NCBI GenBank assembly: GCA_910591455.2
Contig: OU342809.1
Span: 20,439,427-20,503,426, forward strand
DNA from: Pholis gunnellus
Taxonomy: Eukaryota; Chordata; Actinopteri; Perciformes; Pholidae
Length of the DNA stretch: 64,000 bases
Direction of reading: 5' to 3'
Each line of letters opens with the position of its first letter. Within the stretch, counting starts at the first letter, position 1. Of this stretch, positions 34,511 to 45,411 are shown piece after piece. The notes beneath the pieces were generated by a model. That model saw only the letters and a list, made by a program, of their open reading frames with translations, ran no database searches and was not told where the DNA came from. A program made the position numbers and the translations under genes.

Positions 34511-35909
34511 CCTGTTTAATGTACACTATCTACAGCAGTTAACATGTTAGAATTGAGTCAATATGTGGTTGTATAGCGGTGAACCTTTTATCTTTGAAAA
34601 CTGTCATAATATAAAGAACACACTGCATAAAATCTGCATAAAAGAACTTTTATTTATGCAATCAGGACAGTGGAATCTGCATTTGCAGTCATCACAGTCC
34701 CTGTAACATCCAACATCATAGCACTACTTTTTGTGCAATCAAAGCCACTGTCTGCCAGGATGGTTTCCATATAAATTATGAATTAAAAATCGATAGTGTT
34801 TTTGAGAATCAATGTCGCAAACCATAATATCACCATTTAAGTGTATCTATATTTCTTACACCCCTAATGTGTGTGTTGTGTTTCAATAAATGAAAAAATT
34901 GACTCACCACTTTGGGAGAAAAAGCTGACCAAAACTGAAACGCTCACAAATGATCTTGGACGCTTCACCAGCCGGCTGAAACCACAATGAACAGAATCTC
35001 CAAAACCTGGAAAATTGGACTCAAATTGGATCTGGACTTCAGTGTGGGTCGAGGGGTTTGGGGAAGACAAGTTATAAAGTTCTCCTTCTTGTATTTTATT
35101 TCTACTATATATTGGTCATGAGGTCAACACCTTCTATTAGCATTGAACGGGAGGCCTCCGCTTGAGTTTAGTGACTGAGGGTTTGAGGTTCGGGCACCAT
35201 CACAAGTACTGAAGCGTGGCCACAGGATACGGGTAGCGATAAGAGTATTATCTCCTTGGCTCAGGCCTACCATTTTTCACATGTTCACAGCTATTTTTGT
35301 TTGTTTCGCAAAGCATTTGTCAGTCCAGTCTAGTTCTGAGACAATGTATTTAGTGTGACATTTTTATTCCTTGGTAAATGACATCATAGGCAGGTAAACA
35401 GGTGATTTTGATCACTATTGAAGGATACACTCTGTCTTTGCATGGCGTTATTAGGTGAGGTGGGTTTCAGGAGTCACTTTGCAGGCTGTTTGTAATGAGT
35501 CCTGACATCCACCATAACCGCTCAATACCAAATGACTGTGGGGGCTTTGGACAAATCAATGAGTCAGTTGTCTGCATATGAAACATGAATTGGTGGTTGT
35601 ATCAGAATATGCTAATGTTTGGCAGTTGGATGAGTGCCGGGAAGGACATCAGTGAGATTATTTCATAAGAGTGTTTCATTAGATATATTGCTACATATCG
35701 AAACAACACACAAAACAAACTGAACAGAGGAAATGATTTGGAAATAGTGTGTTCAAGTTTCCTGTTGGACACAACATGTACGATAGCACTTCACTGATGA
35801 TGGGTAAATATTAAGAGTAACACTTGTTGCTGACTAAACAAGAACAGATCCTAGAAATATTAAACTTACAGGAGATATCCCTGCAAGCCTAAGGTGCTTG
35901 GAATGAGAT
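34511..35909. other. Non-coding DNA, no gene seen
   Basis: No gene or confident transposon recognised. AT-rich with ordinary complexity. Confidence 0.5.
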
Positions 35910-36013
35910 GCCATAATGGAGTATTCAGATATTTTACAGATATCAATACTACATTATATAAAATACTCAGTTACAAGTAAAATACTTTTATTCAAAATCA
36001 TACTTGTAACTAA

Positions 36014-36061
36014 CGAATACTTTTACTTTTTCGAATACTTTTACTTTTGTAAAAGTATTCG
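36014..36061. repeat. Direct duplication running into a 13-bp perfect hairpin
   Basis: CGAATACTTTTACTTTT occurs twice in tandem (36014-36030 and 36032-36048). The second copy begins a perfect inverted repeat: CGAATACTTTTAC at 36032-36044, a TTTT loop, and GTAAAAGTATTCG at 36049-36061. It lies within the hAT-like repeat. Confidence 0.92.
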
Positions 36062-36234
36062 CATCAACATATACATGAAGTATCAAAAGTAAAAGTATTC
36101 ATTATGCAGAATAACTAATTTCAGATTAATGTATAGTATACTACTGAGTTATAATAAGTGATGCATTTATGTGTACATCACTTTAATGTTGTAGTTGGTT
36201 AGAGTGGAGCACATTTGTAGTACTTTAAATATTA

Positions 36235-36242
36235 CTGGGTAG
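36235..36242. repeat. Left target-site duplication of the nested MITE
   Basis: CTGGGTAG, identical to 36703-36710. Confidence 0.78.
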
Positions 36243-36702
36243 GCCTGTCACAATAATTACTACATTGACTGATTGTATGATATATGGACATGACCTCAAT
36301 CATTTTTGCAGACGTTAATATTGGCAGACAACATTTTAGACATTATGCCAGAATAAACAGCAGGATTTTCTCTACCATTATACGACTCAGAACTTGTGCA
36401 AGCATCGCACATTTTTGTTAGCAGAACCTGTTTTGGGTCTGTGGTTTTATTGTATTCATGTTTTATTAATTTAGGATATTTTTTCATATTCCAATTATTA
36501 CATATTATAATAATATAAAATATTCAAGAATATCTTGAAGAATTAAAAGTATATTGCTCTTTCAAAGGGTTACATTACTATTATATTATACTAGCATTAT
36601 ATCAGACCATAAAATGGTGTTAAAATAACAATATTTGTTATCGCAATTATTTTCCAGACAATATGTCCTCCAACAAAAGTAGTTATCGTGACAGGCCAGC
36701 TG
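36243..36702. mobile_element. Nested hAT-like MITE (GCCTGTCAC ends) with exact 8-bp target duplication
   Basis: The left end is GCCTGTCACAATAATTAC. The right end in reverse complement contains GGCCTGTCACGATAACTACT, an inverted repeat that marks a fish transposon family recognisable by GCCTGTCACGATAA ends. The exact octamer CTGGGTAG flanks it at 36235-36242 and 36703-36710. Removing the insert restores continuity of the surrounding repeat. No transposase is encoded. About six extra bases on the right (AGCTG side) make the ends unequal, so the left end may have lost a few bases. Confidence 0.78.
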
Positions 36703-36710
36703 CTGGGTAG
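36703..36710. repeat. Right target-site duplication of the nested MITE
   Basis: CTGGGTAG, identical to 36235-36242. Confidence 0.78.
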
Positions 36711-36905
36711 CTTAACATCATAGTTCCTCTGTTGATTTATATCTTGTATTAATAATCTAAATCCGCAAAGTAGCGAAAGTTATCGAATACATGTGGTTAG
36801 ATTAAAAAAAGCGAAATAAATTGTTTTTATTATTTTCTGGCAATATTAAGTACCTCAAAACTGTACTTAGTTATAGTACTTGAGTATAGTTACATTCCAC
36901 CATTT

Positions 36906-39900
36906 TTGTATATGTCTGTTTATCGAGACTTTGTGTCTGTGTTTGCACTTTTATAAATTCAAAATACTCACCAATCCACCTGGACAGAGACCACCTATTG
37001 TGTGTTCATTTCCACATGATTTGATTTCAGGATAGCATTCATCCAAGAATGTGACTCAGAAATAAGACACCTTGACGAGCCATTGTGTATGGTGTAATGA
37101 CGGCGAGCAAGAGGACTCGGGTTGAGCTGGTGACTGAAGGTTTGAAGTGTGTAGACAGTAGACGTGGTGGGATAAGCCAAGGATTACAGAGGGGGAAAGG
37201 GGGTTTTCTTCCCTTGACAGCATCGTTGCTGTATTTGTAAAAGTGGACTCTGTAATGTTAATCACAAATAATAAAACTTGCAGAGTTCTTGCAAACTTAC
37301 AAATAATAAAACTCGCAGAGTTTTATTATTTGAGCTTATTTTGAGCGTAAGGCTTGGGGGAAATACCCGTAATAAGTTCTGCGACCAAGACCAACTATGT
37401 ACTCGCTGTGACTTTGAGCGAAGTTGGTCCGCCATGCAATATTGCCGACTGAACCTTTAATTATTTGAATCTTCAGTGAGTCTTGGAATGAGAGCAGACG
37501 CTCTGAGACTCCTTAATCCTACCTTGTCAGTCAATGGCCTGACCAAAGCAGTCATTAGCAGTATTTCACTCTCCACTGCAAGCAGGGCTCAGGGGGAAGT
37601 TGAAAAGACAATCCACTGAATCAGATGCTTCAAAAAGTCGAGAAATGATCTTGTCAGTTACAGTAAAGCCAGCGTAATTATTTGAATAACCAACATGGTA
37701 GACATAGCACATCCATCAGACACTAAGTAGCTACTGACAGTTTCAGTGTTGCCGTTCAGACGAGGCCGTAGTGAAGATTATTGGAAGCGAGGCTGGCTTA
37801 ATATGAAGTGAATAACTGGCGTATGAGTGGAGAGAGATTGTGGGAAAGAGCGATGTGCTACACAAATAATTTGTTACCGTGGTGATATCAGAGTGATGCA
37901 TCGTTTACGGCCGACTTGTGTTCTTGGCAGTGTGGTTTATGACATACGGGTGTTCACACTAGGCTGTATGTAGCTGGCTGGAAGTCTGAAAACATTTGTC
38001 ACTGTGAAGCGAATATTATTACGACGATCCAAGGTTCTCAAGCTATGAAGAAGCTTCTGAACAATGTTTTTGTAGAATTGAACACATGGCTTCACAACTT
38101 TTGTTTCTTTTTTTTTTTTTTTAAAGTTTGACGGATATGAGTTTTTGAAATTAGTGAAAAGTTAAACGGAAGTAAATTGGTCCAAAGTGGTGTGTGGTCG
38201 TCCTGTGACAGTTGCCGTGTTACTTATGTATCAGTCTGCTGCCCTTGTGAAGGGGGCTGAGGCAGGACCTGGGTCTTCAGAGATTTCCCATCAGCCGGCT
38301 ACTCAGATTTTAGAGCCATCTGGCACACCAAGGCTGCGGCTGTGCAGCTACCTTGTAACTGTGGTCGGGGACGTTTGACTTGTGCTTTCAAGGTCATGAC
38401 CCCCAGCTCATTTCCTTCCAGGCGGCCATTCTGACAGCAGGGTTAAGTTTATATGATACCCCTGGATAAGTGCTACTTGAAAGTGCCAAGTTTCTGGAAT
38501 CGGCCCTCTCAGCTTTGATACTCTGGTTTCTGTTGTGACCCCACTCCGTTCATATTGGCCCTCTGTCCATCTGGACAGGCCCCACACACATTATTGGTAC
38601 CTGGCTTCCCACCCCAACAGGAAGTTATTTAGTCCCAGATTGCATATTGTTTTTTTCTTATCATCTAATCCTGCATATGGCCATAAATAATCACCTCATA
38701 GCCTATGGCAAGCTCAGACTAACCTCTGCAGGTACTCACGGTTGATACTTTTTGAACCTTTTAAATTACATTATATTATTAATCTTATAAAATGATTGCC
38801 GTAAACTTAAGTGTTAGATATTGAGATACTGTTGCTAATTAAAATAATATTGTAAAAAATAATATGTAACTATAAATATAACAAGCATTTCATCCAGGCG
38901 TGTACTTCAGTAGAAATGTTTGGTCCCTGATAAGCTCAGTGAGTCTATAATTACCATTCTCAAACATTTGGAGGGGTTTTTTTTGTTCCGTGTGGCTGTT
39001 CACAAAGTAACTGTCCCCTGAGAGCTGCCCTGGAATTTGTTGAATCCTTGAACCCTGTGCACAGCCGGCTGGTTTCACAGGCCTGAGGAATCTTTCAGTG
39101 GCCGTTGGTGCCAGGAGGAGGGCATCAGGTGTCGAGCCAGAGCCCCAGTCCTGCCTGCTCTGGCTGCCCCGGGGTTTTCGAGGAATGAAAAAGCCAGTGA
39201 GATTTTTTACAAGCGAAGAGTAACTAACTGATAAGAAAACCGACAGACAATGGAACAGAATATATAACATCCTTTATTTATATTAACGCAGATGTTGTAT
39301 GTGAACGTATTTGTGTGTAGATGTATGTGTTTCAGTGATTTCTGCCTACATACTGTAGTAGATTGGTGGAGGAGGTTCGTTACTTTCTCTCAGTGGTATG
39401 CCAGAGTGCTGTTGTCCTTGATACACTTGTCCCTCTGATATAAGTCAGCTGGTCACCAGAACTGAGAGGAGGGCAAGGCCGACCGCAGCATCCCCCTCAC
39501 TGTGCCTCCCATTCCTCACGAAGGACGGCGAGCACTGGTACGGCAGTACATTGAACGGTTTGTAAGGGCAGATAGATTTGTGTGCGTGAGGGAAGACAGA
39601 ATTGTGAGCGCACAACAGATTATCTGAGCCAGCAATACAGATTCTCACCCTTATAATAATGTTCGCGCTCACTTTTGGCAGTCTGAATCCACTGAGCGCA
39701 AACTCAAACTGAGAGCAGAGCATCAATTGCCAAATTTTACGTGCAGGGTCATCCTGTTAGACCCTTCCTTCTATTCTATTTTTTATTTTAGGGTTGTTTT
39801 TTTACCGCCAGATAGAGACAAAAAGCAGCATGTTGTGTCTTTAACAAAGACTAAATGAATGAAATCATCATAAGTTTGTCGGCAAGTGATCTAGTCTTGA

Positions 39901-42900
39901 AGCCACTATGGCAGAGTCATTTTGGCAGTCAAATTAGTTAACCATCATAATGTCGTAATTTTGCTCTTTACAGATTAGCAATATATTTAAAAGGTAGATA
40001 TATACACACTGGCTAGTGAAGCTGAAGGAAGTAGAGAGGCTTTTAGGACTTACTGACTGAATAGAAGTCATACAAGCACCTCATCCAGCTGCAGAAGCAC
40101 TGCAGTTCTTTCTACATGACAGTCCTGCTGCTGCTGCAAACCTGTCAGCACACCGTCTCATTTTTATCTTTAGAATAAACATATTTACAGGAGAAGTTCC
40201 TGTTTATTCTTTTTCTACTCTAGTGGTAGACATATTTACCTTGCCAAAACCGAGACACACCTTGTTTTGTCAGCTTCTTCTCTCTTTTTTCATACTGTTC
40301 ATACGTCTTATGTGGTATCACTCGGGCAGGCAGCAACTAAAAATGGAAAAGCCCCGTTTGGTTTTGATTTGAGATAAATACAAGATTTGTTTTTGTGTTT
40401 GATGATAGTTTGGGCTGTGGCCCAGCAACCGTTTCTTAGAATTTTACGATCACGCTTTAAACAAAGGCTAAACCTCTCTTACCTCAGATTACTTTTTTTC
40501 CCCCCCAACACATCTGTAGAATGTATGTGAAAGAGCCCCTTATTTAATTCATTTCCAAACCAAACACGAAGAAGTAGAGTCATTTTTTGTATAATTATGT
40601 TTCACAAATGACCCTGAGCAAGTGGTAAAGCTGTTTGTTGTTGCTACAATAATCAGAAACATACGTACATAAAAAGAATGTAAACAAACATGCAGTCTAT
40701 GTCTCAAGTGCAGCTAATATATAAAATAAGTCAGTATTGCATACAAATTCAGTAAGAAATAATCATAATTCGTAATCTCATAGTATTGATGTTTATGAAT
40801 ACATGAATAAATTATAGTTGGTTAAGGATGTGAATGTTTGGACACAAAGCCTTGTGCAGTCAGAACGCTTTGGTCTTAAATCATTTATTAGATTCCCGAT
40901 GATGCACCTTAAGATGATGAGCGATTGGCTAAAGTCTAAAGCATAATATAATATAATATATGAATAAAAATCCCCTGAATTTCTTGTTTCCACATTGGTG
41001 CTGAACAATTAATTCCATATTTCCATATTGAATATATGTCTGGGATTGCTCGATTAGCTAAGAATAAAGAACAAATTGATGTAACATGATTTTTCACGCA
41101 CTGGTCAATTTTGGATTTTTTTGCATCCATAACATCTTCTTTCAGACTAGTGGAAAGAAAACTTCCAAAATACATATCTAGGTGTTTATTTTACTCTACT
41201 TTGTTTATTTGCATCTGTAGATTTATCCTAAATTCATCAAAGTTAGCATTATATAATGCCTCATTTCGATTTTTTATTTCTATTCATGATCATTTGTAAT
41301 ACAAAAGTAGTTGTCTTAATGTAAGTAATCAACTGGGGAAGTTTAATGTTGATTGATTCATGATTTTACAACATATCTTTTAAGGCAGTTTTTTTCTTGT
41401 AATCTGAGCCAGAAATCTCTAACTCAGTAGCATTTACGTACACCAAACTTTCCAGTATCATTCCTATCGTTTTGTTCACGTCGTTCATAGCCTGATTTAT
41501 ATCATATTTTATTCCTAAAAAAAAGATCAAAATCAGGTCAGGGAATTAGATCAAAATTCCAAACAAAAAAACCTGAACTCTAATATGTCAACAAAATTAA
41601 TCAAGAATTGTTAACCTGGCTTTATGCAATGTTCAGATTTCTGTTCTGGAAATACATGCAAATTGGCATTTGATAGGAGAATGCCTCACTTGCATATTTA
41701 AACATATAATCTTAAAAATGAATATGTTTTTCCCCAACGTTATATTGTTTTTTTATGCTGTGGAAGTTATTGATGATAACTGTGTTTAAAGCGTTAGTAA
41801 TACTCTTCTCCCTGTCTTTTTTTCCCCTTGTGTTTTGATGAGGCCATGTGCAAACTCAATTATTATCTGATGGGAAGGCTAAGGCAGGGATGGTATTCAT
41901 GAATGGGCTTGAGTGTGAGAGACTTGCTGCCGAGTTACTGGGAGTGGTAGTCACCTTGAGCACAGTGTCAGGACTTAGGAATGCTATCGATGATAGCTAT
42001 TTTTACATTAAAGCCTGGAGGCCAAGGAGGAGGAGTGGGACAAATGGCTGGGCACATGGTTTTACCTGTTCGAACTCAACATCTTTGATGGGGATGAATG
42101 GTGTTCAAACATGAACGCTAGGATTATAATTATATTGATGATATGGCAGTTAGCCAGGCATTTGCGAGGGCGATCTTAAATGTTTGATCTTCAAGTTCCA
42201 TGAATGCTTCTGTGTCAACAATGCTCTCTTATTTGTACTGAACATAACCTTTCATTAGATACAGTGGGCTATGGTTTGGATAGTTTATTTAGTGCTATTG
42301 ATATCAAATTGTCCTGATGGAAATTTGAGTTGAGTGAAGAACAACAGAGGTTGGAGGCATCACCCTGGAACACAGGCTTTGAATGTCAAGCCTGTCTGAC
42401 TTGGTCAGAAGTTCAGCCATTCCGCATTCTTGACTAAAGGATAAAGCAGACCTAATCCCCTTTACCAGGTAGCTAGAGTTGGCAGTGGAGCCAGGAATTC
42501 CTGCGGCATACCGATTTGGGGAAGTTGCTAGGGTTTGGATGGACAATTCGAACAACAATAGAGTACTCTCATTCAAAGAAAAATAGGGTTTAAGTTTTGT
42601 GAGAAAGTCCGGCCACCACAGAGATAGGTACCATGTGGAATGTGACATATATGCTGTGCTGTTGATTCAGAGACATTGGCCACTATTTAAAAAAAGTGGG
42701 CTGGAGGATTTAGGGAATCCAGAAGCAGGGTGGAGAGGTGAGAAAGAGAGCCGGAAAGAGAGAAAGACAGAAACAAATAGGGAAGGCAGGTGGTTATGGA
42801 AGGTAGGGATGTCTGTTGTTGATCTCATGACAGGCAGGCCATAGTGCGAGCATCCAGCCAGGGCAGACTATAATAACAGCAGGCTCTACAGCAGCTTACC

Positions 42901-44010
42901 TGGCCATCAAACTGAGCCAATGACCTGCCAGCCTTCCTTCCAATAGTCCGATGTCAGGGATCAGGATCAGCCCGACAAGAGTGACTTCAGAGACACAGAA
43001 GGCAGCGTCTAGCTCCTTTATCTGCTTCCATAATGCTGCCAAAGACTCAGGCCTCCGCAGAGGTGGAGCAGCATTACTGACCTGTCCTGCTGCTCCTCTC
43101 AGGCTCCAGTGGATTAGCTGTGAAAAGGCCCCTAGAGAAAAACGGTGGGTGAAATGCACTGGCCTGTTATTGTCCCGTCTGTCTGCTGGGCTGTGGAGCA
43201 CTGACTTTAGCCCTCTTGTCAACTACGCCCGGTGAAACCCCTCAACAAAAGCCATTCATCTGTTGCACTGTACATGCCAAATGGCTGGCATTCCTCTTCA
43301 CAAGTTGTTTTGTAAGCCGCATCTGTCTGTCTGTCTCTGCAATTACAAGTCTGTTAAGAGAAGAATGGCTTCTGTGCAGCTGGGGTTTTCTACGTTTGCT
43401 GAGTAGATCTGATTAACCTTCTGTCTGCTCATTACTGACCATTGGCCAGACCTTGTTTTTTGGCGATTCAGTCATTGAGACTCAAGATTAGGTTTTTGCT
43501 TTTACAAGAGCAGCACTATGTAAAGTCGCATACTCCGTGTGCAGTTCTTTGTCAGAGTACTCTAATTGTGATTATTTGTATCCGGTTTGTCAGCTATGGT
43601 ATTAGACTTCTCACATTATACTTGAATGGCATTATTACACAGTTGAACTGTGTTTATATGATCACTTTTGTATTAGTAGAGAAGATACTTAATTATATCT
43701 TAATAATAGATGTTGTAGCTTTTTACATCTATTATAGTTTCTCGTTATTTTCTGATAAATTTCATCTTTGTGTTCTTATGAAACACATCATGATCTACAG
43801 CAGTATCAGCTTCAAATGCATTGAGTAATGTGCTTGAGTAATTATAATTCCTTTGATCAGAAAGAATGTAAAGAATTTGTCACATGTGACTTTCAGGCTT
43901 TCAAATTGTGCACCAGAGAAGCTGACACAGAGATTTATTGTCAATGAGAACATATGGCAGTAGTGGTAGTACAATATTTTTGCTAAACCAGATATAGGAG
44001 ATGACAACTA
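36906..44010. other. Long non-coding stretch, mostly single-copy-looking
   Basis: No gene seen over about 7 kb. A direct/inverted repeat structure lies at 37264-37331. Complex, transposon-free segments such as about 38190-38460, 38930-39200, 41840-42120 and 42900-43240 are possible conserved regulatory DNA, judged only by the absence of repeats and mixed composition. Open frames in them (for example 38890-39270 minus, 126 codons) have no recognisable domain. Confidence 0.45.
37264..37331. repeat. 24-bp direct repeat, second copy extended into a 14-bp hairpin
   Basis: The 24-nt unit at 37264-37287 recurs at 37299-37322 with one change (T79 to C). Its second copy belongs to a perfect inverted repeat: AAATAATAAAACTC at 37301-37314, loop GCA, GAGTTTTATTATTT at 37318-37331. 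Confidence 0.93.
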
Positions 44011-44280
44011 TACAGTGCAATCTATAAGAATTTGGACAGTGTCATGTTGTCCATTGTGCTCTCTACTCATAGGCATTTATATGGAATGTATAACTTACTA
44101 TGAGTTTAAAATGCTGACATTCTCCTTTAAATGAGAGGGTGTGCAGGCTGGTGGTAGCACTGTATGGTTCATAAATTGAGGGGACACAAACGTACTTAAA
44201 TCTGAAAGTCTGCAATTTCCTCAGTTTGGATTGGAAGCCAAACCAACACAGACGTTTGTCTGCGTCAAAAAACAATATCA
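44011..44280 (+). mobile_element. Tc1/mariner-like non-autonomous element fragment
   Basis: Starts TACAGTGCAATCTATAAGAA followed by TTTGGACAGTG, the style of terminus of a fish Tc1/mariner-related repeat, preceded by the expected TA. Downstream pieces (AAATGCTGACATTCTCCTTTAA, split here for length: AAATGCTGACATTC then TCCTTTAA, and GAGGGGACACAAACGT) resemble its interior. The opposite end is missing. No transposase remains. Confidence 0.48.
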
Positions 44281-44410
44281 CTGACTTATCACAGCTAACT
44301 AGCTAGGGTTTGTTTTGAGAACTGGTTCTGAACTAGAACTGGTTCCAAATTGTATAGGATCCATGGAGCCAATGTTTTTCGATAAAGCTAATCAATAAGA
44401 AGAATTCTTA
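44281..44410. repeat. Possible interspersed repeat rich in GAACTGGTTC
   Basis: GAACTGGTTCTGAACTAGAA and CTGGTTCCAAATTG, with GGATCCATGGAGCC, resemble an interspersed family with GAACCGGTTC motifs seen in fish. Short and degraded, so the call is weak. Confidence 0.28.
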
Positions 44411-45388
44411 TTTCTACTTCCCCATTTCCAATTGTGTGAACACTTGCATTTACAATATGATGGACAGGAGTTAACTCTGAAAAGTGTGGCCAAGTTTCAC
44501 AAAAAACAGTTGTGATTCAGCAAAATATGTGATAATTTGTGCAGATGTAAGCAATTTCTAACTACTCCATATAAGTATGCAGCATTTTTGATGTCCCCGA
44601 TCTACATCAGCTCAACAATTAGGTTCATTGGATAATTCTGCAATGGTTCAGTGTTTCCTTTATGTACTCAGGTAAAAAGTGACCGTGCCTTACCACATGG
44701 TGCCACAGTGAGGACAACGATAAACTTGTGACAATATCGGTGTTACCGATTATATCAGACATTCTACAAGACAAGATGACGCTCTGTAGAGCACTTGAGC
44801 TTTAACGTTGGATGACATTGCTGCGTCCGCTGAGAGACAAAACGCTGAGTATTTTAAATACTACATTTGTTTTACTTGATGAACGTAGGCGCTGATACTT
44901 GCAAACAAACTAAATGGCTTTTTTTAATTTATTTTTTTATTGATGTTCAGGATATGTGTCAGACTTTCACACCACATATTGGAGTTTGAGACGTGCCTCA
45001 CACCTGTCACAACTGTTTTCAAACTACGGATTTTATCATGACCATGATCTTCTCTTTTTCATTAAGTGGTCCGACTCCAATAGGTTTTGCCATGCACTGA
45101 TACAAACGCGAGACCTTTTCATTATTCTTTTTGTTTCCGTGACGGTGCTATCACTGAGCTTCTGTGATGGCACACGCACCCTTGTGTCTTCACCAACCGT
45201 AATCGTGTGTGTATTTCATTGCAGTTGATACAACTCCGGACCTGTCACTTCCACAGAGAAAGGCCTGCCTCTGTGTGAAGGTCAGGTAAAACTGAGTCTA
45301 GACTGATGCCACAAGAGCCTGCAATTTGGCCTGGTGTCATTTCAAATGTGCCCTGTCGCTTTCACACTCTCCCACCTGCTGTGTCGCT

Positions 45389-45411
45389 GTGTGTGTGTGT
45401 GTGTGTGTGTT
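45389..45411. repeat. (TG)n microsatellite, short
   Basis: About eleven TG units. Confidence 0.92.

Larger units (their letters stand above)
35910..36905. mobile_element. hAT-like non-autonomous repeat (GTATTCAGAT...TTCCACCA family), interrupted
   Basis: The left part has GTATTCAGAT, AATACTCAGTTACAAGTAAA, AGTATCAAAAGTAAAAGTA, CATTATGCAGAATAACTAAT and GATGCATTTATGTGTACATC. The right part has GTACCTCAAAACTGTACTTA, GTACTTGAGTATAGTTACAT and TTCCACCA. This set and order match a very abundant fish transposon whose ends read CAGTGGTGGAA and TTCCACCACTG. The terminal bases are eroded, so its own target duplication is not visible. A second element (36243-36702) is inserted in its middle. Confidence 0.7.

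Noticed and set aside
38890..39270. Minus-strand frame with a signal-peptide-like start (126 codons).
   Set aside because: The hydrophobic N terminus is not followed by a recognisable domain, and the region's complexity fits non-coding DNA equally well.
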